This document shows, piece after piece, positions 34,413 through 42,834 of a stretch of 64,000 nt of DNA. Below the pieces are notes generated by a model, which worked only from the letters and a program-made list of their open reading frames with translations, was not told the DNA's origin and ran no database searches. Each line of letters starts with the position of its first letter. Position 1 is the first letter of the stretch. Made by a program: the position numbers and the translations under genes. Origin of the DNA: Variovorax flavidus (lineage in GTDB: Bacteria > Pseudomonadota > Gammaproteobacteria > Burkholderiales > Burkholderiaceae_C); the NCBI RefSeq assembly GCF_030317145.1, contig NZ_JASZYE010000006.1, positions 124,001-188,000 on the forward strand, given 5' to 3'.

Positions 34413-35528
34413 TCAGGCGCCCTTCGCGCGGCTCGACAGCGCCATCAGCACGTAGCCGAGCGTTGCGAACGGCCACAGCCATCCCAGCCACTGCGCGAGC
34501 CCATGGAAACGGATGAAGCGCCCCTGCTCCCAGGTCGCCAGCGTCTGCGCGAAGTAGGCGCTTTCGGGCGCCTGGTTCAGCAGGCTCAAGTGCACCACCA
34601 GCGCGACGAGCAGCAGGGCCGCACAGAAACGGCGCGGCGCTCCCAGCAGGAGGACACCGACGAACAGCGCCGCCGCGATACCAATCTGGACCGGCAGGCT
34701 CAGCCACGCCCAGGCGTGTTCCGGGCCGTAGCTGAGCGCGGCCGACAGCGCCGTCGCCGCCATGCCACCCAACAACGTCAGCGGCAGGAGGATGGCGCGC
34801 CGTGCGATGGAGCGCGTGATCAGGAAGGCGAGCAGGCACGGCACCAGCGCGCCGAGCATCACGCACAGCAGTTCGACGCCGGGCACCAGCGGCTCGAGTT
34901 CGAACTGGCGCACGGGCAGCCAGTCGATGAAGGGCGTGTCGAGCAGCCATTCCGAAATCGCCGTCTCGACCCGCTCGAACACCTGCCCGAGGCCGAAAGT
35001 GACCGCGGCCGGAAACAGCAGGGCCGGAGGCCACAACGCCAGCAGCACGAGGCCGCCGCGCGAATCCTCGACGAACCAGTTGGAACGGGTCCGATGCCAG
35101 TGGGCCACCGCGCCGAATCGCTCGAGTGCCGCTGCCAGCACGGCCCCTGCAAACGCACCGGCGATGTTCAGGCCCAGGTCGACATTGGAAGGAATACGCG
35201 CCGGCAGGTAGCTTTGCAGGGTCTCCATGGCGAACGAGATCGCCGCGCCCGCCGCCGTCGCGCGAAGCACGGCGCCCACGACGCCGGCCGCGGGGCGGGT
35301 GCGAAGTACGGTGATCCCAGCCAGGAAGCCGAGCGGCATATAGCCGACGACGTTGATCCCGAAATCGAAGGCAGTCCAGTACCGCGGCCAGGGCGCGGCC
35401 AGATAGGCCCAGGGCGCAATGCCCTGGTCGCGCCAGTCGGCGAACGGATAGAGGCTCGCGTAGACGATCAGCGCCGCATACGCGAGCGCGAGCGGCAGTG
35501 CAACGGACTTGTGCTGCTGCGTTGCCAC
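34413..35528 (-). CDS. VanZ-family membrane protein
   Basis: 371 residues starting at a GTG (35528), 5 bp after the hemJ stop. The VanZ region (SLYPFADWRDQG ... FGINVVGYMPLGFLAG ... NVDLGLNIAGAFAG) fills the first ~150 residues. A second block of membrane helices follows, making it about twice the size of a minimal VanZ. VanZ-like proteins are inner-membrane proteins of poorly known role. The start has no good ribosome site, so translation probably depends on hemJ. Confidence 0.8.
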   Translation of the reverse strand: MATQQHKSVALPLALAYAALIVYASLYPFADWRDQGIAPWAYLAAPWPRYWTAFDFGINVVGYMPLGFLAGITVLRTRPAAGVVGAVLRATAAGAAISFAMETLQSYLPARIPSNVDLGLNIAGAFAGAVLAAALERFGAVAHWHRTRSNWFVEDSRGGLVLLALWPPALLFPAAVTFGLGQVFERVETAISEWLLDTPFIDWLPVRQFELEPLVPGVELLCVMLGALVPCLLAFLITRSIARRAILLPLTLLGGMAATALSAALSYGPEHAWAWLSLPVQIGIAAALFVGVLLLGAPRRFCAALLLVALVVHLSLLNQAPESAYFAQTLATWEQGRFIRFHGLAQWLGWLWPFATLGYVLMALSSRAKGA

Positions 35529-35533
35529 AGCGC

Positions 35534-35962
35534 TCAGAAGGGCTTCACGACGACCAGCACCACGATGCCGAGCAGCAGGAGCACCGGCAACTCGTTGAAC
35601 CACCGGTACCAGCGGTGGCTCCGCTGGTCATTGCCCGCGGCGATGCGGCGCAGAAGCACGCCGCAGCCGTGGTGGTAGCCAATCGCCACGAGCACGAGGG
35701 CCAGCTTGGCATGCATCCAGCCATTGCCAGGGCCGCGCCCGATGCCATAGCCGAGCCAGAGCCACAAGCCGAACCCCAGGGCCGGCACCGCCAGGAAGGT
35801 GGTGAAGCGGAACAGCTTGCGCGCCATGAGCACCAGCCGCGCGCGCTCCGCGACGGATTCCGGCGCCACCATCGCCAGGTTCACGAAAATCCGCGGCAAG
35901 TAGAAAAGGCCCGCGAACCAGCTGGCAATGAACACGATGTGCAGCGATTTGACCCAGAGCAT
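35534..35962 (-). CDS. hemJ: HemJ-like protoporphyrinogen IX oxidase (UPF0093/CopD-like)
   Basis: 142 residues with four membrane helices. The family patterns LWVKSLHIVFIASWFAGLFY (essential His8) and WMHAKLALVLVAIGYHH (Lys after His) are both present. HemJ oxidises protoporphyrinogen IX to protoporphyrin IX in the inner membrane and replaces HemG/HemY in many proteobacteria. It lies divergent from hemB, an earlier step of the same pathway, which supports the call. Upstream is a strong promoter followed by a terminator, so the gene may be attenuated. Confidence 0.82.
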   Translation of the reverse strand: MLWVKSLHIVFIASWFAGLFYLPRIFVNLAMVAPESVAERARLVLMARKLFRFTTFLAVPALGFGLWLWLGYGIGRGPGNGWMHAKLALVLVAIGYHHGCGVLLRRIAAGNDQRSHRWYRWFNELPVLLLLGIVVLVVVKPF

Positions 35963-36023
35963 GGCGGCAGTTTAGTGGGGCATGCCCGGCGCGGACTTCG
36001 GGCGTGCGGCGCGATCGCCGCGC

Positions 36024-36125
36024 AAAAAAAAGCCCGGCGTCGAACGCCGGGCTGGGAAGCCCTTTTGCTGTCACACATCAAGGCACCCGCTCAGGGAGGA
36101 AAAGCGGGGAGCGGCAAGCCGCCCA
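36024..36125 (-). ncRNA. Candidate ~100-nt small RNA or attenuated hemJ leader with C-rich loop
   Basis: Downstream of a strong promoter, the minus strand has three hairpins. The first is GCGG-CTTG-CCGC (36122-36111). The second has stem CCCGCT/AGCGGG (36108-36086) around the loop TTTCCTCCCTG, an anti-Shine-Dalgarno-like sequence. The third is a perfect 10-bp terminator stem AGCCCGGCGT/ACGCCGGGCT (36053-36031) followed by eight T. C-rich loops like this are known in betaproteobacterial and alphaproteobacterial sRNAs. Because hemJ starts 61 bp past the terminator, it may equally be an attenuator. It lacks the SRP RNA core. Confidence 0.65.
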
Positions 36126-36131
36126 GGACAG

Positions 36132-36160
36132 AATTTAACAAAGGCAAAACAACCTATCAA
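36132..36160 (-). promoter_or_regulatory. Sigma-70 promoter of the candidate sRNA/hemJ leader
   Basis: Minus strand: -35 TTGATA (36160-36155), 17-bp spacer, -10 TAAATT (36137-36132) with a TG one base upstream (extended -10). Predicted start near 36125. It is back to back with the hemB promoter. Confidence 0.72.
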
Positions 36161-36177
36161 GCAACCAGTGACTTTTT

Positions 36178-36206
36178 TTGACCTTTCGGTTGATAAAAAC
36201 AATACT
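36178..36206 (+). promoter_or_regulatory. Probable hemB promoter
   Basis: -35 TTGACC (36178-36183), 17-bp spacer, -10 AATACT (36201-36206). It lies 90 bp before the hemB start and 17 bp from the -35 of the divergent promoter, so one regulator could control both. Confidence 0.55.
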
Positions 36207-36295
36207 GCTTGGTTGTTTTGAGCATGTTTCCAACGGAATGTCGTACGGAAGCATTCGACGGCGGCGCCCCGCGCCGTTGGGGCACAATTTTCGCC

Positions 36296-37300
36296 ATGAC
36301 CCTTCATGCCCCATTTCCCGCCGGCCGGCCGCGCCGGTTGCGCAGGGATGCCTTCACGCGCAATCTTGTACGTGAGCACATGCTCTCGCCGCACGATCTG
36401 ATCTATCCCGTCTTTGTGCAGGAAGGCCAGAAACGTCGCGATGCGGTCTCATCGATGCCCGGCGTCGAGCGGCTCAGCCTGGATCTGCTGCTGCCGGTCG
36501 CGGAGCAATGCGTCGCGCTCGGCATCCCGGTGATGGCCCTGTTCCCCGTCATCGATGCGTCGCTGAAGACCCCGGCCGGCGATGAGGCCTTCAACCCCGA
36601 CGGCCTGATCCCGCGCGTGGTCGCCGCCCTGAAGGCGCGCTTTCCCGAACTCGGCGTGATGACCGACGTCGCCCTGGACCCCTACACGAGCCACGGCCAG
36701 GATGGCCTGCTCGACGACACCGGCTACATCCTCAACGACCCGACCGTCGAGGTGCTGGTCAAGCAGGCGCTGACGCAATCGCAGGCCGGCGTGGACATCG
36801 TCGCCCCAAGCGACATGATGGACGGCCGGATCGGCGCGGTCCGCAATGCGCTCGAATCGCGCGGTGACATCCACACGCGGATCATGGCCTACAGCGCCAA
36901 GTACGCGAGCGCCTTCTATGGTCCCTTCCGCGACGCGGTCGGCTCGGCCGCCAATCTCGGCAAGAGCAACAAGAAGGTCTACCAAATGGACCCGGGCAAC
37001 AGCGACGAGGCGCTGCGCGAAGTCGCGATCGACATCGCCGAAGGCGCCGACATGGTGATGGTGAAGCCCGGCATGCCCTATCTCGACATCGTGCGGCGGG
37101 TGAAGGACGAGTTCCACGTGCCGACCTTCGCCTACCAGGTCAGCGGCGAGTACGCGATGCTCAAGGCCGCTGCCCAGAACGGCTGGCTCGACCATGACGC
37201 GGTGGTGCTTGAAAGCCTGCTGGCCTTCAAGCGCGCGGGTGCCGACGGCGTGCTCACCTATTTCGCGCTCGATGCCGCCCGATTGCTGAAGCAGGCTTGA
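36296..37300 (+). CDS. hemB: Delta-aminolevulinic acid dehydratase (porphobilinogen synthase)
   Basis: 334 residues from the ATG at 36296. It joins two 5-aminolevulinate molecules into porphobilinogen in the cytoplasm. Active-site lysines are seen in YSAKYASAFYGPF and MVMVKPGMPYLDI. The allosteric-metal region DVALDPYTSHGQDGLLDD has the Asp-rich, cysteine-free form of the magnesium-dependent enzymes. It overlaps the CorA-type gene start (TGATG). Confidence 0.96.
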   Translation: MTLHAPFPAGRPRRLRRDAFTRNLVREHMLSPHDLIYPVFVQEGQKRRDAVSSMPGVERLSLDLLLPVAEQCVALGIPVMALFPVIDASLKTPAGDEAFNPDGLIPRVVAALKARFPELGVMTDVALDPYTSHGQDGLLDDTGYILNDPTVEVLVKQALTQSQAGVDIVAPSDMMDGRIGAVRNALESRGDIHTRIMAYSAKYASAFYGPFRDAVGSAANLGKSNKKVYQMDPGNSDEALREVAIDIAEGADMVMVKPGMPYLDIVRRVKDEFHVPTFAYQVSGEYAMLKAAAQNGWLDHDAVVLESLLAFKRAGADGVLTYFALDAARLLKQA

Positions 37301-38442
37301 TGCGCATTTTCAAGATCGACGGCACACGGGTCAGCGAACACGACGCGCTCGCGCCCATGGCCGCGCCGGGGGCCTGCGAACAAGGTTATCTGTGGCTGTC
37401 TATGACGCGGGACGAGTTCCGCGCCTCGCTTACGCAAGTCCAGGACGTCCTGCAATCGCTTTGCAACACGCACCTGGTCGATCTGCACGTGAGCGATCTG
37501 CTCAACGACCAACTGCCGTCGCGCTATGACTACACGTCGCAGTACGACCTTCTCGTCTTTCGACGGCTGGCCGCCTCCAACGGCACGGATCAGTCATCGA
37601 AAGCGCATGAGACCGCCGTTCCGCATGGCGGCCCGCCCGTGCTCCGGCGTGTGGACACGCGGCCCGTGGGATTCGCGGTGTTCGATCGCGTCCTGCTGTC
37701 GGTGCATCCCGAAGACGGCGCGGTGCGCGATGCATTCGCCACCAAGCTGCTCGCCGCAGCCGCGCCCGGCGATCGCGGCCGCGCCGCGTTGCCGGCGCTG
37801 GACGTGCGCGCCGTCTCCGCAAGGATCCCCTCCAGTCCGGCGGATCTCATGCTGCGCGTCATCAATCAGATCGTCGATGCCTATCTCGACCTGCGACGCG
37901 AGTTGACCCGGCAACTGGACCACTGGCAGGCGGAGTTGATCGATCCCCGGAGCCGCTTCACGAACTGGAACGAACTGATGGGCGCCCGGCAGTCGCTGCA
38001 TCACCTGGATGAGATCTGCGAGGACCAGCGCGCCTGCATCCAGGACTGGATCGATTCCCTCGAAACCTTGCCGACACCGGCCGGTGCCATGGAACAGCGC
38101 GAGAGCGAACTCGTCATGGTTCGCAGCCGGGACGTGCTGGAGCACATCGAGCGGGTGGTGCATCACGTGCGGCGGCTCGAGCAGAACGCCGAAACCGCCG
38201 TCCAGATGCATTTCAGCGTGCAAAGCCACCGCGCGAACGACATCATGCGAGTGCTGACGGTGCTCACCGCGGTGTTCCTGCCGCTCAACCTGATCGCGGG
38301 CATCTTCGGCATGAACTTCGAGTTCATCCCGCTCGTGCACAAGGCCGACGGCTTCTGGATCGCGATGGGATCGATGGGCGTGATAGCGGTGGTGCTTGTC
38401 GCCGTGTTCTGGCGCAAGCGCTACCTGGCGCGGCCGCACTAG
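37300..38442 (+). CDS. CorA/ZntB-type divalent metal ion channel
   Basis: 380 residues. A long cytoplasmic domain of mixed fold and coiled helices is followed by two C-terminal membrane helices with the GMN signature (LIAGIFGMNFEFIPL) and a basic tail RKRYLARPH. It conducts Mg2+ or another divalent cation through the inner membrane. Its ATG overlaps the hemB stop, so the two are co-translated; HemB here looks Mg-dependent, which makes the pairing sensible. A terminator follows. Confidence 0.88.
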   Translation: MRIFKIDGTRVSEHDALAPMAAPGACEQGYLWLSMTRDEFRASLTQVQDVLQSLCNTHLVDLHVSDLLNDQLPSRYDYTSQYDLLVFRRLAASNGTDQSSKAHETAVPHGGPPVLRRVDTRPVGFAVFDRVLLSVHPEDGAVRDAFATKLLAAAAPGDRGRAALPALDVRAVSARIPSSPADLMLRVINQIVDAYLDLRRELTRQLDHWQAELIDPRSRFTNWNELMGARQSLHHLDEICEDQRACIQDWIDSLETLPTPAGAMEQRESELVMVRSRDVLEHIERVVHHVRRLEQNAETAVQMHFSVQSHRANDIMRVLTVLTAVFLPLNLIAGIFGMNFEFIPLVHKADGFWIAMGSMGVIAVVLVAVFWRKRYLARPH

Positions 38443-38455
38443 ACGCCGGACGAAG

Positions 38456-38493
38456 AAAAGCCGGGCGGCGCTTGCGCACCGCCCGGCTTTTTT
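38456..38493 (+). terminator. Rho-independent terminator after the hemB-corA unit
   Basis: AAAAGCCGGGCGG pairs with CCGCCCGGCTTTT, followed by a T-run, 14 bp after the corA-type stop. The A-run on the other side lets it also end the minus-strand exported-protein gene that stops at 38510. Confidence 0.9.
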
Positions 38494-38509
38494 CAGGCCG
38501 AAGCCCGGA

Positions 38510-38884
38510 TTACTTGGCCGTAGCCGCGCCGTCCTTCTGCGCTTGAACGCGGGGCTCGACCGACTTGTTCATCGTCGAGATCACGCGGCTGTTGTACTTC
38601 GAGCCGGGGACCACATTGGAATCCACAGCGTTGGCCGTCGCGATGGCCTGTGCGCGCACTGCAGCCGGGTCGGCCGTCGGGGTGAAACGCTCGGCACCAC
38701 GCGAACCGCGCGGGATGTTCTGGTCAGCGGCGGCAGCGGCGCTCACGGCTTCGGCGCTGACTTCGGCGCGGCTCTTGGCCGAAGCGCCAGCGTGCACGCC
38801 GTCGTAGGTTTCGGCTTGGGCGCCAGCGGCAGCGGCAGCGAGGATCGAGAGAGCGGCAGCGGCGAGGATGTGCGAGGTCTTCAT
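38510..38884 (-). CDS. Small Ala-rich exported protein, paralogue 1
   Basis: 124 residues from the ATG at 38884: a signal peptide cut after AGAQA, then ETYDGVHAG and an Ala/Glu-rich helical body. Two motifs are shared with the next gene: SRAEV-A-AV and AAVRAQAIATAN. The C-terminus is KSVEPRVQAQKDGAATAK. I know of no function for these proteins. With its paralogue 203 bp upstream it forms a tandem pair with similar upstream boxes. Confidence 0.75.
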   Translation of the reverse strand: MKTSHILAAAALSILAAAAAGAQAETYDGVHAGASAKSRAEVSAEAVSAAAAADQNIPRGSRGAERFTPTADPAAVRAQAIATANAVDSNVVPGSKYNSRVISTMNKSVEPRVQAQKDGAATAK

Positions 38885-39042
38885 TTCAGTTCCTTGTTCG
38901 TCGGAGTTTGTTTTCAAAACCAGGCTCGCTGTCGCTGGCCTGTGCCGCGAGTCTCTGATGAAACACCTACGGGAAAACACCAAGAAACGAGACACCGCGT
39001 TTCCGCGATCGAAACAATCCTGTGCGAAAAGACGGCGCCATG

Positions 39043-39068
39043 AAAAAACCGGGCCGCAGGGGCCCGGT
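39043..39068 (-). terminator. Terminator after exported protein paralogue 2
   Basis: ACCGGGCC / GGCCCGGT stem with a 5-nt loop and six T on the minus strand, 19 bp past the stop of the gene at 39087. The two paralogues are therefore separate transcripts. Confidence 0.85.
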
Positions 39069-39086
39069 CTTCATGGCGATCGCAGA

Positions 39087-39437
39087 TCAGAGACCGGCTT
39101 GCTGCGACACCGGGCGAACGATCTTGTATTGCGACGGGACCACGCTGTTCACGAAAGCCTTGCGGTCCAGGTTCTGGTTCGCTTCGTGTGCGGTCGCGAC
39201 GGCTTGGGCGCGGACGGTTGCACGGTCGGCCGATGCGGTCAGCGCCGGGGCAACGCGCGACGACACGGCGTCAGCGTACGGGTTCTCGCTGCGGGCGGCG
39301 ACCACGGCTTGCGCGTTCACGTCGGCGCGGCTGTTGGCCGACACGGGCGCGTGCACGCCTTCGTAGGTTTCGGCTTGTGCGCCAGCGGCGGCGAGAATCG
39401 TGAGAGCGGCGGCGGCGATGATCTTCGAGGTCTTCAT
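39087..39437 (-). CDS. Small Ala-rich exported protein, paralogue 2
   Basis: 116 residues with signal peptide MKTSKIIAAAALTILAAAG-AQA and mature start ETYEGVHAPVSANSRADV, closely matching its neighbour at 38510. Internal repeats with the pattern RADVNAQAV / RATVRAQAVATAHE suggest a helical repeat protein. It is divergent from a LysR-type regulator gene. Unknown function; periplasmic or secreted. Confidence 0.75.
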   Translation of the reverse strand: MKTSKIIAAAALTILAAAGAQAETYEGVHAPVSANSRADVNAQAVVAARSENPYADAVSSRVAPALTASADRATVRAQAVATAHEANQNLDRKAFVNSVVPSQYKIVRPVSQQAGL

Positions 39438-39609
39438 TTCAATGTCCTTGTTGGTTCTGGAGGTTGTTGAACGGGCCGCCTGGTTCAGCGCCTGTTCACT
39501 CAGACCAGCCTGGGCTGCTCTGTGGAGGTGGAGTTTGCCGCCAAAATGTAGGTGAAAACCCTAGCAAAACGAACCACGGTGTTCATCAAATCGAAACAAT
39601 GGAAGCCGA

Positions 39610-40563
39610 ATGGACGGTCTTGACCTGCTGAAAGCCTTTCGCGAAGTCGCCGCGCGCGGCAGCTTTTCCCGTGCAGCCACGAGCCTCGGCATGTCGAAGG
39701 CGAACGTCAGCAAATACGTGGCGCAGCTCGAAGAGCGCTTCGGCGTGCGCCTCCTGAACCGCTCGACACGCTCGGTCAGCCTCACCGATGCCGGGCTTCT
39801 CCTGCTCGAACGCAGCAAGCCGTTGATGGAGATGGTGGAACTCACGCAGACCGAACTGCAGGAACATGCGGGCCACCCGCGCGGACGGCTGCGGATCACG
39901 GCGCCCCACGGACTCGGACAGAGCACCTTCCCAGGCATCGTCGGCGAATTCATGGCGACCTATCCGGACGTCCACGTGAGCCTGCACCTGAGCAACCGCG
40001 TGATCGACCTGGTCGAGGAAGGCGTGGACATCGCGCTGCGCCTGGGCCGCATCCGCGATGAAAACCTCATCGTTCGCCGGCTGCGCCTGATGGACCTCGC
40101 GCTGTGCGCCAGCCCCGCCTATTGGTCGAAGCGCGGCCTGCCCAAGAAACCCGACGACATGCGCCGGCACGACGTGCTGACCTACTCGCTCGCCGGCGGC
40201 GCACCGCATCTTCCCTTCGAGGTGGACGGCGAACCTTACAGCGTGCCGGTGCACAGCCGCATGGACGCCAACGATGCCGCACCGCTGATCGGCGTGGCGC
40301 TTGCCGGGCTCGGCGCGGTGTGCGTGCCGGCGATGATGGCGCAATCGCACATCGAGCGTGGCGCACTGGTGCCTGTGCTGAAGGAATACATGCCGCGCGA
40401 CCTGTGGCTGTATGCGGCGTATTCGCAGCGCCGGCACAACAGCGCCGCCCTGCGCGCATTGCTGGATTTCCTGGAAGCGCGCGTGCGAGACCCCGAGCCT
40501 TCCGAGAAACCGGTCGCACGCACGGCCGGCAAGCGCAACGCCAGGCAGCCGGCTGTTATCTGA
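39610..40563 (+). CDS. LysR-family transcriptional regulator
   Basis: 317 residues. N-terminal winged helix (GSFSRAATSLGMSKANVSKYVAQLEERFGVRL) and a substrate-binding domain of the AaeR/DmlR type (RGRLRITAPHGLGQ). Basic C-terminal tail. It is divergent from the exported-protein gene (172-bp spacer) and convergent with the amidohydrolase (8-bp overlap). Target unknown; LysR proteins commonly control the divergent gene. Confidence 0.9.
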   Translation: MDGLDLLKAFREVAARGSFSRAATSLGMSKANVSKYVAQLEERFGVRLLNRSTRSVSLTDAGLLLLERSKPLMEMVELTQTELQEHAGHPRGRLRITAPHGLGQSTFPGIVGEFMATYPDVHVSLHLSNRVIDLVEEGVDIALRLGRIRDENLIVRRLRLMDLALCASPAYWSKRGLPKKPDDMRRHDVLTYSLAGGAPHLPFEVDGEPYSVPVHSRMDANDAAPLIGVALAGLGAVCVPAMMAQSHIERGALVPVLKEYMPRDLWLYAAYSQRRHNSAALRALLDFLEARVRDPEPSEKPVARTAGKRNARQPAVI

Positions 40564-41440
40564 GCCCGAACAGCGCCGCCGCGTTGCCCCATGCGACACG
40601 CTGCGCCACATCGGGCGGCAGGTCGCCGAGCCAGGTGCGGTAGCCGCGCATGATCTCGTCGTAGGCGCTCCAGCGCTGGTTGACCCAGGTGTCGGAGCCC
40701 ACCATGAAGCGTCCCGGGTACTTGAGGATCAGCGCGCGCCATTCAGGGCACAACACGCCGCCGTCACAGGTCAGCCCCGGCCGATAGGACAGCTCTCCCA
40801 TCAACAGCGGATAGCGCTCCAGCAGCGCTTGCACCCGTTCGACGGGCGGCCCGCCGATGCCGGTGTGCGCCCAGATCAGGCGCAGCGTCCGCCCCTCGGA
40901 GGGCGCATGGGCCATCAGCAGATCGATGGCGACGTCGTCGACGTGCGCAAGCACGGCGAGCTTCTTCTGCTCCGCCAGCACGACCAGCTTCTTCGCGACC
41001 GGCCCGTTGGCATTGGCGCTGTCATAGAGGTGGAATTCACCCAGCCCCTTGTAGGGCCCGCTCGCGGTACCGCGGGCGAGTTCGGTCTGGACCATCTCGT
41101 AGATGCTGTCGTCGCGAAACCAGTTGTCGTAGTCGGCACGGTTCCGGTAGAGCCGCACGAAGGGCACCACCGAGACGCCGGCCTCGCGCGTCTCGCGTGC
41201 AGCGGCGAGCGTCTGTGTTCCGGCGTTGGGGCGCGAATTGGCGACGATGGCCTTCACGCCGTTGCGCTGCATGCGCGCCAGCGCATCGGCTGGCGGATAG
41301 GGCCCGGTGTTGCCGTCCCAGGCCTCCTGGTTGTAGTGCAGGTGCGTGTCGAAGAGCGGCCCCGTGTAGTCGGCCGCCTGGGCGACCGACACGAGGGCGA
41401 TCGTGATGGCGACCCATGCGCCGCGCACGAGAGCTGACAC
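40556..41440 (-). CDS. Exported amidohydrolase-superfamily protein
   Basis: 294 residues with a signal peptide (GAWVAITIALVSVAQA) and a TIM-barrel start FDTHLHYNQE carrying the metal-binding HxH-like pair. Further histidines lie in AVLAHVDD and LIWAHTG, and an aspartate in FMVGSDTWVN. This is the amidohydrolase_2 pattern, so it probably hydrolyses or decarboxylates a small molecule in the periplasm. Substrate unknown. It is 13 bp after the dienelactone hydrolase gene. Confidence 0.82.
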   Translation of the reverse strand: MSALVRGAWVAITIALVSVAQAADYTGPLFDTHLHYNQEAWDGNTGPYPPADALARMQRNGVKAIVANSRPNAGTQTLAAARETREAGVSVVPFVRLYRNRADYDNWFRDDSIYEMVQTELARGTASGPYKGLGEFHLYDSANANGPVAKKLVVLAEQKKLAVLAHVDDVAIDLLMAHAPSEGRTLRLIWAHTGIGGPPVERVQALLERYPLLMGELSYRPGLTCDGGVLCPEWRALILKYPGRFMVGSDTWVNQRWSAYDEIMRGYRTWLGDLPPDVAQRVAWGNAAALFGLR

Positions 41441-41453
41441 GCCCCGCCCCGGA

Positions 41454-42137
41454 TCAGCCGATGTGCTTCGCGAAGAACGCCAGCGTGCGCTCCTTCGCCA
41501 CCTTGGCCGACTCGGCGTTGTACGAACCCCGCTGGTCGCAATTGAAGCCGTGGTCGGCTTCGTAGACGTGAACCTCGACTTCCGGATGTGCCTTCTTGAA
41601 GGCCTCGACCGTCTCGACAGGAATCCAGTGGTCTTTCTTGCCGAAATGCGCGAGCACAGGCACCTTGGGCTTGCGCGCGGTTTCTTCCGGCGTCGTCATG
41701 CCGCCGCCGTAGTAAGGCGCTGCGGCCGCAAGGCCCGAGAGCTGCTGTGCAGAGCGCCAGGTGAGCAGGCCGCCCCAGCAATAGCCAACGATCCCGACCT
41801 TGCCGGCCTTCGACACGTAGTCGACGGCTGCCTGGAGGTCCTGCATCACGCCCGGCGCGGGCAATGCCTCGACGGCCATCTTCAGCGCGAAGCCGGCCTT
41901 CATGTCGTCTTCGGAATAACCGAGTTCGACGCCTTGCTTCACCCGATGGAAAGTCGCTGGCGCGATTGCCAGATACCCGTCGGCCGCATAGCCGTCGGCC
42001 ACCGAGCGGATGTGCGAGTTGATGCCGAAGATCTCCTGCACCACCACGACGGCGCCCTTGGGCTTGCCCGAAGGCTCTGCAACGTAGGCGGGAAAGGTGA
42101 AGCCGTCTTTGGCGGTGAGATCGATGAATTGACCCAT
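41454..42137 (-). CDS. Dienelactone hydrolase family protein
   Basis: 227 residues from the ATG at 42137. Nucleophile Cys120 in GYCWGG, Asp in FGKKDHWIP and His in EADHGFNCD form the Cys-Asp-His triad of dienelactone hydrolase; VVVQEIFGIN near residue 37 holds the conserved Glu. It opens lactone rings in chloro-aromatic degradation or related esters. It lies 2 bp after the HCCA isomerase gene, suggesting an aromatic-compound operon. Confidence 0.9.
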   Translation of the reverse strand: MGQFIDLTAKDGFTFPAYVAEPSGKPKGAVVVVQEIFGINSHIRSVADGYAADGYLAIAPATFHRVKQGVELGYSEDDMKAGFALKMAVEALPAPGVMQDLQAAVDYVSKAGKVGIVGYCWGGLLTWRSAQQLSGLAAAAPYYGGGMTTPEETARKPKVPVLAHFGKKDHWIPVETVEAFKKAHPEVEVHVYEADHGFNCDQRGSYNAESAKVAKERTLAFFAKHIG

Positions 42138-42139
42138 GG

Positions 42140-42760
42140 TCAGACTCCTGTAGTTGATGGTTGTTGCTTCAAAGCACGTTCGACGAAATCCAGGCGATCC
42201 TGCCCCCAGAAGATCTCGCCGTCGATCACGTAGCTCGGCGCGCCGAACACTTTGGCGTCGATGGCCTGCTGCGTGTAGTCCTCGTAGCGCTCCTGTACGG
42301 CCTGGCTTTGCGACTGTTCGGTGCGACGACCCGAGAGCCCGCATTCGACGGCCAGCGCCTCCAGCACTTTGGGGTCGGCGATATTACGCTCCTGCACCCA
42401 CACGGCGGCGAACACCGCGCCGCAAAGCTTCATCGCGGCATCGGTGCCGTCGTGCAGGTCGACGGCGACGATCAGCTTGGCCGCATCGTCGCTCGGCACC
42501 GGAAAGAATTTCGGCTTGGGGTTCAGCGGGATGTCGAGATGCCGCGAGAAGCGCGCCAGTTCGACCAGCCGGTAGGCTTGCCGTTGCGGCGCGCGCTTGC
42601 CGAGCGGAAGGCCGCCCGACACGGGGAACACGGCACCGAAATCGATCGGGCGCACCCGGACCGTGGCGCCGGACGACTTCGCAAGGGCGGCAAAGCGCGC
42701 ATGGCCCAGGTAGGTCCAGGGACTCTGGGGCGTGAAGTAGTAGTCGATGCTGCGGCTCAA
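42140..42760 (-). CDS. 2-hydroxychromene-2-carboxylate isomerase (DsbA/GST-kappa fold)
   Basis: 206 residues. Thioredoxin-like fold with the catalytic Ser13 in YYFTPQSPWTYLG in place of a cysteine, as in HCCA isomerase, and FGAPSYVIDGEIFWGQDRL at the C-terminal cis-proline. In naphthalene breakdown this glutathione-dependent enzyme converts 2-hydroxychromene-2-carboxylate to the open-chain form. Pairing with a dienelactone hydrolase fits aromatic catabolism or detoxification. Confidence 0.9.
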   Translation of the reverse strand: MSRSIDYYFTPQSPWTYLGHARFAALAKSSGATVRVRPIDFGAVFPVSGGLPLGKRAPQRQAYRLVELARFSRHLDIPLNPKPKFFPVPSDDAAKLIVAVDLHDGTDAAMKLCGAVFAAVWVQERNIADPKVLEALAVECGLSGRRTEQSQSQAVQERYEDYTQQAIDAKVFGAPSYVIDGEIFWGQDRLDFVERALKQQPSTTGV

Positions 42761-42834
42761 GAGCGTCTCCTCGGTGATTTAATCCGTGCGGACAGGTTTT
42801 AACTGACGCACGGCTTCTGTGCAGGAGGTGGGTT

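Noticed and set aside
35881..36081. Small open frame through the sRNA terminator (66 codons, minus strand)
   Set aside because: It crosses the terminator stem and overlaps the hemJ start in another frame, with no family resemblance; its ATG lacks a ribosome site.
36024..36125. 4.5S (SRP) RNA or 6S RNA for the hemJ-hemB RNA candidate
   Set aside because: The SRP core GGAAGGAAGCAGCC-type loop is missing and the length and fold do not match 6S RNA; only generic sRNA features are present.
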